A stretch of DNA of 64,000 bases from Thermodesulfovibrionales bacterium (GTDB lineage: Bacteria; Nitrospirota; Thermodesulfovibrionia; Thermodesulfovibrionales; Dissulfurispiraceae). The DNA lies in assembly GCA_020062545.1 (NCBI GenBank), contig JAGUWD010000020.1, forward strand, positions 62,001 through 126,000, written 5' to 3'. This document shows positions 25,129 to 33,343 of the stretch, one piece after another. Within the stretch, counting starts at the first letter, position 1. Every line of letters begins with the position of its first letter. The translations under genes were made by a program, and so were the position numbers. The notes beneath the pieces were generated by a model. The model had not been told where the DNA came from, searched no databases, and was given only the letters and a program-made list of their open reading frames with translations.

Positions 25129-26285
25129 ATTATCACCAGTTCTGCCTTAAGACTTCCGGATGTCTTAATTGCTTGCAAAATTGCTATCAGATCCTTTGGC
25201 GTTACACCCAACACGTTGAGTGCCTTGACAAGTTCGCCGATTGTTGTTCCCTTTACCTCTACCAATGGCGCCTTTTTCTCTTCTGCCTTCATTTCTATTT
25301 TTGGAACAACCGCTGTTGCAGCCTTTTCAGGTGCCAACGGAGGAGGTTGCGATACCTGATATTCAACTTTTATCTCTATAGTTAATCCTCCGTGGGCAAG
25401 GGCAATTGGACTGATGGTTACATTGTCTCCTATGACAATTGTGCCTGTCTTTTCATTGATAACAACCCTCGCAGGCACATCCACATCAACATTTATGAGT
25501 TCTATTTTTGACATCAAATCCACTACCCTGTTCGCATAGGCATCAGGTACTTTTATGGAGACAACAGAAGGACCCTCGGCCCTGGCAAAGACCCCTCCAA
25601 GACCCATATTGATCCTATCAGCGGTCTTTTTGGCGGTTGTAATATCCTGAACGGTCAACAAGAGATCCAGCCTGTTTTTGTCGTTTAATTGCACAGGCAC
25701 CTCTTTCTCCACAATTGCGCCGTTAGGCACAGTGCCTACATTTGGATGGTTCTTAATTGCCTGCGCACCGGCGCCACCGGCCAGAAATCCGCCGATAGAT
25801 ACAGGGCCCTGTGCAACTGCATAGACATTTCCATCAGGCCCCCTCAAAGGCGCCATTAAAAGAGTTCCTCCCTGAAGACTCTTTGCATCTCCGATGGACG
25901 ATACCTGCACATCCACCTTTGATCCAGGCTTTACCATAGTGGGCAGTTTTGCAGTAACTATTACTGCTGCTATATTCTTTGTCTTTCCCTTTATATCAGC
26001 AGCATTAACGCTGATCCCCATTCTGGTGAGCATATTGGCAAAGGGCTGGAATATGTACGTTCCGTCCTTATCGCCTGTCCCGTTGAGTCCGACAACAAGA
26101 CCGTATCCTATAAGTTCATTTTCCCTTATGCCGGAGAACGTGGCAATGTCTTTTATACGCTCGGCATGAGCAGAAGACAGAATACAGATAACAGATAACA
26201 GAGCACAGATAACAGAATATAGAGATGTCTTTCTCTGTCTGACTTCTGACTCCTGACTTCTGTCTTCTGTCGTTAGAATGGCCAT
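25125..26285 (-). CDS. flgI: flagellar P-ring protein FlgI
   Basis: Periplasmic P-ring bushing. From ERIKDIATFSGIRENELIGYGLVVGLNGTGD through FARAEGPSVVSIKVPDAYANRVVDLMSKIE to the C-terminal NVLGVTPKDLIAILQAIKTSGSLKAELVIM the protein matches the family. The 41-residue signal peptide is almost wholly encoded by two complementary heptad tracts: the left arm gives the hydrophobic core (SVICALLSVICILSSAHA) and the right arm the polar n-region (TTEDRSQESEVRQR). The start overlaps flgH by 13 bp. Confidence 0.94.
   Translation of the reverse strand: MAILTTEDRSQESEVRQRKTSLYSVICALLSVICILSSAHAERIKDIATFSGIRENELIGYGLVVGLNGTGDKDGTYIFQPFANMLTRMGISVNAADIKGKTKNIAAVIVTAKLPTMVKPGSKVDVQVSSIGDAKSLQGGTLLMAPLRGPDGNVYAVAQGPVSIGGFLAGGAGAQAIKNHPNVGTVPNGAIVEKEVPVQLNDKNRLDLLLTVQDITTAKKTADRINMGLGGVFARAEGPSVVSIKVPDAYANRVVDLMSKIELINVDVDVPARVVINEKTGTIVIGDNVTISPIALAHGGLTIEIKVEYQVSQPPPLAPEKAATAVVPKIEMKAEEKKAPLVEVKGTTIGELVKALNVLGVTPKDLIAILQAIKTSGSLKAELVIM
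26171..26274. repeat. heptad repeat hairpin encoding the FlgI signal peptide
   Basis: Eight left-arm units of CAGATAA type and five right-arm units of TGACTTC type in strict 7-base register. The arms are partly complementary. Confidence 0.9.
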
Positions 26286-27052
26286 ACCTTATCCAAAAAC
26301 CTCACCAACCAGCCCTGAGACTGCTTGTCATCCAGAACGCCGTCACCCACAAGATATATCTGGGCATCAGCCACATACTGCGATGAAATCGTATTATTCG
26401 GGGCTATATCATCAGGTCTGACAATACCCCTCAATACCAGTATCTCCTTTTCATTGTTCACTACGACCTCTTTCCTCGATTCAAGTACCAAATTTGAATT
26501 AGGCAAAACCTCCACAACTTTTGCCGTTACAGTTCCCGCAAGCTTGCCTTCCCTTGTTGTATCGCCTTTTCCTTTGAAATCGGATCCGGCCTTTCCTTTA
26601 GCAGACGGAGAAAACACATTCGTGCCTTTATAAAACCCATTTACCATGGGGAGCTTCTGTATGCCAAAGTCCGTATCCATACCGAAAAAATTCTCCAATC
26701 CATAATCACCAGAAGAATCACGGCTCGCATTAGTTGTTGCCTTTTTGGATGCAGTGGACTTTTCATTAATCAGTATGGTCACAAGGTCATTTACCCTTTT
26801 TGCCCTCCTGTCTTCAAAAAGGGATGCGCTGTCCTTCCACAGAGAACCTTCGGAAGAATAAATTTCTTTCTCCTTTGTCTCCACATACCTTGGCGGCATA
26901 GGCGCATTTTTTATCTCGCGAGCCTCTTTTAAACCGGAAGCACAACCAAACAAAACAGTAGCCAGTAACCAGTAGCCAGTAACTAATACGTAACGAGTAA
27001 CGAGTTTTTTTAACGCTTTACGATTGACGCTCCACGCTTGACGCTTTTTCAT
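26273..27052 (-). CDS. flgH: flagellar L-ring lipoprotein FlgH
   Basis: Outer-membrane L-ring subunit. A lipobox-like VLFGCAS (Cys at about residue 37) is followed by the FlgH domain (SLWKDSASLFEDRRAKRVNDLVTILINEKSTASKKA, GTVTAKVVEVLPNSNLVLESRKEV, LRGIVRPDDIAPNNTISSQYVADAQI). The signal peptide is encoded by two unrelated heptad tracts, one giving the basic n-region and one the hydrophobic core (LVTRYVLVTGYWLLATV). It overlaps flgA by 4 bp. Confidence 0.94.
   Translation of the reverse strand: MKKRQAWSVNRKALKKLVTRYVLVTGYWLLATVLFGCASGLKEAREIKNAPMPPRYVETKEKEIYSSEGSLWKDSASLFEDRRAKRVNDLVTILINEKSTASKKATTNASRDSSGDYGLENFFGMDTDFGIQKLPMVNGFYKGTNVFSPSAKGKAGSDFKGKGDTTREGKLAGTVTAKVVEVLPNSNLVLESRKEVVVNNEKEILVLRGIVRPDDIAPNNTISSQYVADAQIYLVGDGVLDDKQSQGWLVRFLDKVWPF
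26957..27047. repeat. two heptad tracts encoding the FlgH signal peptide
   Basis: 26957-27005 has seven units (AGTAGCC, AGTAACC... AACGAGT). 27013-27047 has five (ACGCTTT, ACGATTG, ACGCTCC, ACGCTTG, ACGCTTT). Confidence 0.9.
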
Positions 27053-27801
27053 ATCTTCACCCTCACTGTATTCGGTGATATTAAGACCCCGATAACCTCC
27101 TTTTTGGAGACATCACATAATACTTTCGCTGTTCCACCTACCACTGTGTCATTTTTCAATATTCCATGAGTCGATATAGCAACATTATCCCCTTCCACCA
27201 CAACATCCACCCTTTGTCCTCTTTTAATGCTCAACTGATTTGTCAGGTAATCGGCCCTTATAATAACTCCCTGTCCAATGTTGTTTTTAAGTATCTTTTT
27301 TTCAACATCATTTCTGCCCAGTACAGCACCAACAGGCAGTTTCGAGCTTTTTTGCTTTACAGCATAAAAATCATCCGCTGTTAGTACAGTCCCCTTTGTA
27401 AGGGGTCTTGAAGAAATAAAAACATCCACAAGAACATCATAAGACGCTTCAACAATTATATTTTTTCTACTCATTCTCTTCTTATCTCTAAGGTCAACCA
27501 TAAAATTCACTTTATTACGGCCAGCATATCCATTCATCGCAACAGCATTGATTTTATAGCCCTCTAAATTTTCTAAAGCATCCATCCCTTCAAGCACCCT
27601 CAGACCGGTAATTTCAACATCTTCAGAAACCGAATTTTTCAGCTCCCTCAGTATCATCCGGTTAATATCTGACATCAGGTTTTCCTTTTCAGCAGATTCA
27701 GATATACCGGTGAGCAGTAAGCAGTAAGCGCTAAGCACTAACAGATAGAAGATTATTTTCTTCCTATCGCCTATTGCCAATTGCCTATCGCCTTTCATCA
27801 T
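27049..27801 (-). CDS. flgA: flagellar P-ring assembly chaperone FlgA
   Basis: Periplasmic chaperone for P-ring formation. The C-terminal SAF-like domain is clear: VDVFISSRPLTKGTVLTADDF, NNIGQGVIIRADYLTNQLSIKRGQRVDVVVEGDNVAIS. The N-terminal signal region is encoded by two heptad tracts (DRQLAIGDR and LLVLSAYCLLLTG). RBS AGGAGAT lies at the flgG stop; either of two adjacent ATGs may be used. Confidence 0.9.
   Translation of the reverse strand: MMKGDRQLAIGDRKKIIFYLLVLSAYCLLLTGISESAEKENLMSDINRMILRELKNSVSEDVEITGLRVLEGMDALENLEGYKINAVAMNGYAGRNKVNFMVDLRDKKRMSRKNIIVEASYDVLVDVFISSRPLTKGTVLTADDFYAVKQKSSKLPVGAVLGRNDVEKKILKNNIGQGVIIRADYLTNQLSIKRGQRVDVVVEGDNVAISTHGILKNDTVVGGTAKVLCDVSKKEVIGVLISPNTVRVKI
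27713..27797. repeat. two heptad tracts encoding the FlgA signal peptide
   Basis: AGCAGTA, AGCAGTA, AGCGCTA, AGCACTA, ACAGATA (27713-27747) and CCTATCG, CCTATTG, CCAATTG, CCTATCG, CCTTTCA (27763-27797). Confidence 0.88.
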
Positions 27802-28590
27802 CTATCTCCTCAACGCAGTAGCGGTCTGAAGCATCTCATCCGATGCCTGAACAGCCTTTGAATTAAGGTCATACGCCCTCTGGGCGATTATAAGATTTGC
27901 CAGCTCTTCCACGACATTAACATTGGACATCTCAAGGAAGCCTTGATTCAGGTTGCCCCGCCCCTCTGTGCCCGGAGTTCCGGTTGCGGCCTCTCCTGAT
28001 GCATCGGTGGAGAGGAACAGGTTTTTGCCAATTGCCTGAAGTCCGGCGGGATTTATGAATCTTGCTGTTTCGATAGTGCCAATCTCAACAGGCGTGGTGC
28101 TGCCTGCCTGCAGCACAGTGACGCGTCCATCAGAGGCTATAGTGATTTTGGTTGTATCTGAGGGGATGGTAATTGCCGGCTCAAGGGGATAGCCATCTGA
28201 AGTCACAATCCTTCCGTCCCTGTCAAGCTTAAATGCCCCCGCCCTCGTGTAAGCTATGGTTCCATCTGGCCTTGTAACCTGGAAAAAGCCGTCTCCCTCT
28301 ATAACAAGGTCAAGGTCATTGCCGGTATTGATGAAATCTCCCTGCGTGAAAAGCTTTTGCACAGCAACGGGCTTGACGCCGAGACCGATCTGTATTCCTG
28401 TCGGCAATTGGACACCTTCTCCTGATGGCGCACCCGGGGCCTTTATTGTCTGATAAACCAAATCCTGAAAATCGGCCCTGCCCCTCTTATAACCAACAGT
28501 ATTTACATTTGCAAGGTTATTCGATATAACATCCACATTAAGAGATTGTGCATGCATGCCTGTTGCTGCTGTAAAGAGTGACCTGATCAT
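27802..28590 (-). CDS. flgG: flagellar distal rod protein FlgG
   Basis: Distal rod subunit, 262 residues as expected. It begins [47 protein letters not shown], has the FlgG-specific [22 protein letters not shown] and [31 protein letters not shown], and ends with [23 protein letters not shown]. It lies 13 bp after flgF and abuts flgA. Confidence 0.97.
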   Translation of the reverse strand: MIRSLFTAATGMHAQSLNVDVISNNLANVNTVGYKRGRADFQDLVYQTIKAPGAPSGEGVQLPTGIQIGLGVKPVAVQKLFTQGDFINTGNDLDLVIEGDGFFQVTRPDGTIAYTRAGAFKLDRDGRIVTSDGYPLEPAITIPSDTTKITIASDGRVTVLQAGSTTPVEIGTIETARFINPAGLQAIGKNLFLSTDASGEAATGTPGTEGRGNLNQGFLEMSNVNVVEELANLIIAQRAYDLNSKAVQASDEMLQTATALRR

Positions 28591-28603
28591 TCCATATACC
28601 CCC

Positions 28604-29338
28604 TTATACTTTTGCTATCTCAGAAACAACCCTCTGCGAAAGGTCATCAAAGTTTTTAATGACCTTCTGGGCTGTTTCGTACTGTCTTAATGCAGTTATT
28701 ATGCCGACCATCTCCTGTATTGGATTAACATTAGACATCTCAATACTGCCCTGCAGTATCTCGCCCTTGGGAGCACCCATTTCATTCCCTGAAAATAATG
28801 ATCCTCCAACATGCTGTATATTATTGAGATTTACAAGCTTAATCTTGCTCAAGACATTGCCGTTTACATAAATGTTCCCGTCAGGAGTTACATTTATCTT
28901 TTCAGCACTTATATTTTCTCCCTCGATCCTGATAGGTTTATTTGTAGTATCAAGCACTCTCTGTCCACTTCCGGTAACCAGGAATCCATCCTTATTCATG
29001 TTGAAAGAGCCGTTTCTGGTGTAATAGGTCTTGCCTTTGCTTTCGACTGCAAAGAAGCCATCTCCATTTACAGCAAGGTCAAGGGGGTTTCCTGTTGTTT
29101 TTATGTTTCCTTCAGACGTATCAATATGGTACTTCCCGAAATAAGTCATTGCCCTTGCATCCGGATAAATCGAGTCCTGTCTTTGAGAAGTGCCTTCCAG
29201 CAATGGATAAAGGCGTGAGGAGAATGAAGTCTTCTTGTACCCTGCGGTGCTGGCATTCGCCAAATTATTGGCGACACTGTCCAGTTCTTGACTTCTCAGC
29301 ACCGCCCCTGTCATTGCAATGTATGTGCCTTTGTACAT
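28604..29338 (-). CDS. flgF: flagellar basal-body rod protein (FlgF type)
   Basis: A rod/hook-family protein of 244 residues: [36 protein letters not shown] at the start, [20 protein letters not shown] in the middle, [35 protein letters not shown] at the end. Its length and position immediately before flgG identify FlgF, the proximal rod part. It is the first gene behind a sigma-54 promoter and heads the flgF-to-fliW run. Confidence 0.92.
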   Translation of the reverse strand: MYKGTYIAMTGAVLRSQELDSVANNLANASTAGYKKTSFSSRLYPLLEGTSQRQDSIYPDARAMTYFGKYHIDTSEGNIKTTGNPLDLAVNGDGFFAVESKGKTYYTRNGSFNMNKDGFLVTGSGQRVLDTTNKPIRIEGENISAEKINVTPDGNIYVNGNVLSKIKLVNLNNIQHVGGSLFSGNEMGAPKGEILQGSIEMSNVNPIQEMVGIITALRQYETAQKVIKNFDDLSQRVVSEIAKV

Positions 29339-29388
29339 ATTATCCTTTTTGGCAGCCTTCCCTGTTTTTAGACTTGATTAAGATATTA

Positions 29389-29403
29389 GCAATATTGATG
29401 CCA
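29389..29403 (-). promoter_or_regulatory. sigma-54 promoter of the flgFGAHIJMNKL operon
   Basis: On the minus strand TTGGCATCAATATTGCT, with the -24 GG and -12 GC exactly ten bases apart, matches the RpoN consensus. The flgF start is about 40 bp downstream of the expected transcript start. Confidence 0.8.
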
Positions 29404-29485
29404 AGACAGCGTCAAGCGCACAACGATAAATGTTCGACACAACTGTTAATACATAATCCATAACAAAACCTTCTGATATATGGAT

Positions 29486-29640
29486 AGCAGGTGTGCCGAA
29501 AAGCCTTAAATAGCGATACCTTAGCGCCGAACCCTCCCGCTGTTTAAGGGCAACTTCAGGAGCACCTTTTGCATTTAGCAGAAAAACAGGCAGAAAAATA
29601 ATCTCATCGCATTGATAAAGGCTTTGAAGCTGTGCCTGCT
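29486..29640 (-). repeat. inverted-repeat element, copy 6 (divergent)
   Basis: AGCAGG...AAGCCTT pairs with AAGGCTT...CCTGCT. The GTGTGCNGAAAAG and AAGGCTTTGAAGC segments match other copies, but the interior has diverged. It overlaps a 90-residue track ORF that I do not accept. Confidence 0.6.
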
Positions 29641-29706
29641 TTTCTTTCAATAGTGTTTCTTTACGGATTATAGACTGGTAGGAAATTTTTTCCTGTGGTA
29701 GGAAAA

Positions 29707-29889
29707 TTATACCTCTATGTCGATGCCTTCTTTCTTTTGTTCTCTGGGTTCTTCAGAAGGCTTCTTTTCTTCTTTGACAATCTTTTTTATCTTGCGGGTA
29801 ATGCGGGTTTTGGGAAAGACATGGGCATGTCCTATGCTACGTATACCAGCAATACTATAAGGCTCTCTTATGCCTTCATCTCTTGCCAT
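29707..29889 (-). CDS. small hypothetical protein, 60 residues
   Basis: I do not recognise it. It has a possible RBS (AAAAGG, 4-5 bases before ATG), a mixed N-terminal half (EPYSIAGIRSIGHAHVFPK) and a Lys/Glu-rich C-terminal half (RITRKIKKIVKEEKKPSEEPREQK). It lies alone between the HDOD gene and flgF, separated from flgF by repeat copy 6. A sigma-28-like box lies directly upstream, which would fit a late motility gene. It could also be chance. Confidence 0.4.
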   Translation of the reverse strand: MARDEGIREPYSIAGIRSIGHAHVFPKTRITRKIKKIVKEEKKPSEEPREQKKEGIDIEV

Positions 29890-29898
29890 CTTGCCTTT

Positions 29899-29925
29899 TT
29901 ATCGGGCAAAAGTTCAGTTTCTTGA
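29899..29925 (-). promoter_or_regulatory. possible sigma-28 (FliA) promoter
   Basis: CCCGATAA (one mismatch to GCCGATAA) with an 11-base spacer to TCAAGAAA (four of eight matches to TAAAGTTT). The expected start site is almost at the small ORF's ATG, which weakens the case. Confidence 0.25.
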
Positions 29926-30000
29926 GTCTATCGGGTTCATTGAGTTTATCAAGTCTATTGAGTTTATTCAACACAACGAACACTATGAACTCAACAAACT
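29921..30000. repeat. 9-bp tandem repeat hairpin after the HDOD gene
   Basis: Units TTGAGTCTA, TCGGGTTCA, TTGAGTTTA, TCAAGTCTA, TTGAGTTTA. A complementary arm containing GAACTCAACAAACT follows. Confidence 0.7.
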
Positions 30001-30004
30001 GAAG

Positions 30005-30847
30005 TTACTCCAATAACTTAGCCTTTTGTTCGGTGTATGCCTTCTTTATTTTTTCCTGCAATTCATTGAATTTTTCCTCTGGCATACCGAGGCGCTCCAG
30101 TTCGATTTTCGAAACATCAACAGGTCGTCTCAAACCAATACCCATGTTCAGACAGACTGCATCCGCTATCCTGATGATCTCGCAGAATGTCTCAAAATTG
30201 CTGTCTTCAAAGGCAGGAAATGTTTCGGCATGATGATATTCTATGACAACCTCGAGATTTTTAGGCAGTTTCCATTTACGTGCGATAAGGCCGCCTACAT
30301 TGCAGTGGTTAAACCCGAGCATCTCGTCTTCGACTTCTATAAAAGGCAGTCCTTCTTCATAGATCTTCTCAATAACTGCAGAGTATTGCTCCGGCAGGCT
30401 GTTGTTAAGAACTGTTTTTCCAACATCATGGATCAGCCCTGCAACGAGAGCCTCTTCTGATTGAACCAGCTTTGTCTCCATGGCAATCATGGATGCTGCA
30501 ATGGACACGCCGAGACTGTGTTCCCATAGCCTTTGTTCGAATAGACCGAACTTCCTATGAATATCCTTCAATGATGCTGCAACAACAAGATTTTTCATGG
30601 TGTTAAAGCCAATAAGAATTATAGCCGTAGATATCGTGTCTATGCTCCTGCCGCGGCCGTAATATGGAGAATTGGCAATCCTGAGAAGTCTTGTGGAAAA
30701 TGACTGATCTCTGGAAATAATTTTCTCAAGCTCGTTTATGGACGAATAGTCGTTATTCATCAACTGCAAGACCTTCATTGCCACTGTAGGAAGGCTCGGA
30801 ATATCTACAGTCTCTAAAATAATCTTTTCTAAAATCTCTTCCTTCAT
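30005..30847 (-). CDS. HDOD domain signalling protein
   Basis: A 280-residue protein made mostly of an HDOD domain: LPTVAMKVLQLMNNDYSSINELEKIISRDQSFSTRLLRIANSPYYG, STAIILIGFNTMKNLV, LVAGLIHDVGKTVLNNSLPEQY, WKLPKNLEVVIEYHH. HDOD proteins are HD-superfamily relatives often tied to chemotaxis and two-component control, usually without proven catalysis. Here the HD pair (LIHDVGK) and a later HH are retained, so metal binding is possible. It ends the signalling operon that begins with the chemoreceptor at 36604. Confidence 0.88.
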   Translation of the reverse strand: MKEEILEKIILETVDIPSLPTVAMKVLQLMNNDYSSINELEKIISRDQSFSTRLLRIANSPYYGRGRSIDTISTAIILIGFNTMKNLVVAASLKDIHRKFGLFEQRLWEHSLGVSIAASMIAMETKLVQSEEALVAGLIHDVGKTVLNNSLPEQYSAVIEKIYEEGLPFIEVEDEMLGFNHCNVGGLIARKWKLPKNLEVVIEYHHAETFPAFEDSNFETFCEIIRIADAVCLNMGIGLRRPVDVSKIELERLGMPEEKFNELQEKIKKAYTEQKAKLLE

Positions 30848-30865
30848 CTAAAGCACTCTCTTTTC

Positions 30866-30929
30866 TGTCATTGCGAGCAAAGCGAAGCAATCTCAAACAG
30901 AGAGATTCCTCGCTTCGTTCGGAATGACA
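30866..30929. repeat. REP-like palindrome (TGTCATTGCGAGC type)
   Basis: TGTCATTGCGAGCAAAGCGA... pairs with ...TCGCTTCGTTCGGAATGACA. The TGTCATTGCGAGC-type palindrome is a familiar extragenic repeat in many bacterial genomes. It fills the receiver-HDOD gap. Confidence 0.8.
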
Positions 30930-30931
30930 AT

Positions 30932-31303
30932 TTAAGACATTTCCTTTTCGAGTTCCATGAGTGTATTCCTAAGCACTTCCAGTTTAAAGGGCTTGTTAAT
31001 AACCCTTACGCCCTCTTTTTTTATAAACTCATCAAGCCTTTCATTCAGCACAGCGCCGGTAATAATAATAAATCTCTTTGCAAGTTCGCTGTCCATCTCT
31101 TTGATCCTGTAATAGAGATTATCTCCCGTAGCCCACGGCATCATGTAGTCGCATAATACCGCCCAGTATTTATTGTTAAGCACCGCCTCCATGGATTCTT
31201 CACATGACAGAAACACGTCGGCCTCGTATCCAATATTATTTAGAAATATCCTGAGCAATTCGACCACATCAGGTTCATCATCAACCACAAGAATCTTCCT
31301 CAT
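30932..31303 (-). CDS. single-domain response regulator
   Basis: A CheY-like receiver of 123 residues: acidic pair in ILVVDDEPD, phosphoacceptor D52 in AVLCDYMMP, lysine in INKPFKLE. No output domain. I prefer the ATG at 31303 (GGAGAT upstream), directly after the histidine kinase, whose stop is at 31305. It is the likely partner of that kinase and may signal onward to HDOD or HD-GYP proteins in the same operon. Confidence 0.9.
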   Translation of the reverse strand: MRKILVVDDEPDVVELLRIFLNNIGYEADVFLSCEESMEAVLNNKYWAVLCDYMMPWATGDNLYYRIKEMDSELAKRFIIITGAVLNERLDEFIKKEGVRVINKPFKLEVLRNTLMELEKEMS

Positions 31304-31304
31304 T

Positions 31305-32723
31305 TTATCTCCCATGCCTCTTAAAATTGATTATAACAGATAATCCATTATTCGTCACAAAGTCAATATCCCCTCCGTAATTTCTTATCACGGAATAGGC
31401 TGTCGAGAGTCCCATTCCAAGGCGGCCGAACTCCTTTGTAGTGAAAAACGGTTCGATAAGCCTGCTGAGGAGTTCCCGTGGTACTCCGGCGCCGGTATCG
31501 CTGATTGTAATTATAACATTATCGTTATGTGCCCGGGATTTGACTGTCAATACCCTTTTATCGGTATCGCTCATGGCCTCTATGGCATTGGTTGCAATAT
31601 TATAAAAAGCCCTGATAATGTCTTCCCGCGCCATTATAGAGGGCTCCGATACATCAAACTCGGCTACTACAGACACCCCCCTGTTTTTGATCTCTTTCTG
31701 TAAAATGGAGAGGGTATTTTTCAGAGCCTCATTGATGGACACAGGATGAAGCGGCGCAGTGTCCACACCTGCAAAATCCATGAGTATCTTCATCACCTTA
31801 TTTATTCTCTCTGATGCTTCCTCAATCTTCCCGCATACATCCCTGAATTTTTCCTCATTCAAAAAACCCATGTGGGCTGCAACCTGTGTATAACCGCTTA
31901 TTATCGCAAGTGGATTGTTTATCTCGTGGGCAAGGCCTGATATAAGCCTTCCCACAGCAGCCATTTTTTCGGAGTCCTTAATCCTTTCCTGCATTTCTGC
32001 CACATCGGTGATGTCCCGGATATCCTCGATAACGAACTGTATATTGCCTTTCTTGTCCCTGAAAGGAGTATAGACTATGTTGTGGATATGCCTCCTCCCC
32101 TTTATCAGATGAACATGTGTTATGCCTCTTTGAATCCCATCCTTATAAACCTCTTCTAAATAACACACTTCTCCCATTTCATTGCAGGGTTTGCTATAGG
32201 AGTGAACTACCTCCCAGCATTTTTTTCCTATGACCTCGTCACGGCTCAGCCCTGTATCAATAAGAAACCTCTCATTGACCTCCACGATGGACTTGTTTGG
32301 AGATACGATAATCACATAATTTGATATGGAATCATAAAGTTGTTTGAAATAATTTTTGGCATCATCCAGCTCTTTTGTAAGCAGATTGATGTCTTTAGCC
32401 ATTCTGTTAAATGCATCATTCACCCTTTGAAAATCCTCTATATCCACATCAGGGACCCTGTAATCGAAATCTCCCTCGGAAAACCTCTCTGCCGCTGTCA
32501 CCAACTCCTTCAGTGGCTTTTCGGTCTTTGAGGCAAATATGTACGAGATAATAAAAGAGAAGACGATTAAAAGAAGTATAAATCCCATGAAAAACAGCTT
32601 TAGACCAAAAGGCTCCATCCCTTTCTCCTGCAGATAAACAGATATAATCGTGAACAGCATTACGGGGAGCACTGCAAGGGAAGATGATACAATAAATAGC
32701 CTTATAAATAGATTTCTCCTCAT
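31305..32723 (-). CDS. membrane sensor histidine kinase (HAMP-PAS-HisKA-HATPase)
   Basis: From MRRNLFIRLFIVS, two transmembrane segments (about residues 5-28 and 40-62) precede a HAMP region (KPLKELVTAAERFSEGDFDYRVP), a PAS domain (NYVIIVSPNKSIVEVNERFLIDTGLSRDEVIGKKC) and a kinase core with H-box GRLISGLAHEINNPLAIISGY, N-box FYNIATNAIEAM and G boxes DTGAGVP / GRLGMGLS. Almost no periplasmic loop is present. The ATG overlaps the stop of the preceding membrane protein (ATGA); the longer track ORF start is out of context. Confidence 0.92.
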   Translation of the reverse strand: MRRNLFIRLFIVSSSLAVLPVMLFTIISVYLQEKGMEPFGLKLFFMGFILLLIVFSFIISYIFASKTEKPLKELVTAAERFSEGDFDYRVPDVDIEDFQRVNDAFNRMAKDINLLTKELDDAKNYFKQLYDSISNYVIIVSPNKSIVEVNERFLIDTGLSRDEVIGKKCWEVVHSYSKPCNEMGEVCYLEEVYKDGIQRGITHVHLIKGRRHIHNIVYTPFRDKKGNIQFVIEDIRDITDVAEMQERIKDSEKMAAVGRLISGLAHEINNPLAIISGYTQVAAHMGFLNEEKFRDVCGKIEEASERINKVMKILMDFAGVDTAPLHPVSINEALKNTLSILQKEIKNRGVSVVAEFDVSEPSIMAREDIIRAFYNIATNAIEAMSDTDKRVLTVKSRAHNDNVIITISDTGAGVPRELLSRLIEPFFTTKEFGRLGMGLSTAYSVIRNYGGDIDFVTNNGLSVIINFKRHGR

Positions 32724-33331
32724 TCCCACCTCATGGAAAATCCCAGCATCAATATCAGAAAGCCCACCGGCCTGATAATATGCCCTGCCATCCACGGAAA
32801 CGATCTAACATCCGCAGGGAAGAACAAGAATACAGAACTTATTGCAACAAGGAAAAAGCCGACTGTTATAGCGCCAATATGCTTTTTCCTGTTCCTGATG
32901 TATTCAGACAGATATATTACAAACAAAAGAGATGATAAAAACGCCGTGGGCGTCCAGAGTGAAAACCTTGTCTTAAAGAAGTCTGCCATCATACTGCTTG
33001 ACAAAAACAGTACGGTCAACAGGACAAAAAATATCAAAGGGATGTATTTTTTTACCCTGCTTTCCTTTCTTACAAGTGGAGATGCAAGTATAGAAGCAAA
33101 GCCGATCAGATAACCCATAAGAGAGCCGTATAAAAGCCCCTGAACTTCTCCTAAGATATGGCCCATGATATGAATAATGCTGCTCACCGAAAGGATAAAG
33201 AAACCTTCTGCGGTCATAAAAGAGAGGCTGTCAGGCGTCTGTCTGTGCCTCTTTATCATTGCAATCGCAATTATAAAGCAGGCAATGCTGACAATGAGCT
33301 CTTCTAAGTTGTGGTAGAGATAACCTTTCAT
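32720..33331 (-). CDS. polytopic membrane protein of unknown function, possible sensor unit
   Basis: 203 residues with about six hydrophobic helices (VSIACFIIAIAMI, FFILSVSSIIHIMGHIL, YIPLIFFVLLTVLFLSSS, HIGAITVGFFLVAISSVFLFF). I do not recognise a named family; the layout resembles integral-membrane sensor modules found fused to kinases. It overlaps the histidine kinase start by 4 bp, so a separately encoded sensor for that kinase is reasonable inference. It starts 12 bp after the broken HD-GYP gene. Confidence 0.75.
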   Translation of the reverse strand: MKGYLYHNLEELIVSIACFIIAIAMIKRHRQTPDSLSFMTAEGFFILSVSSIIHIMGHILGEVQGLLYGSLMGYLIGFASILASPLVRKESRVKKYIPLIFFVLLTVLFLSSSMMADFFKTRFSLWTPTAFLSSLLFVIYLSEYIRNRKKHIGAITVGFFLVAISSVFLFFPADVRSFPWMAGHIIRPVGFLILMLGFSMRWE

Positions 33332-33343
33332 AACATAATTATA

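Noticed and set aside
29378-29650. 90-residue ORF upstream of flgF
   Set aside because: It overlaps the sigma-54 promoter and copy 6 of the element; no RBS and no protein-like conservation with other copies.
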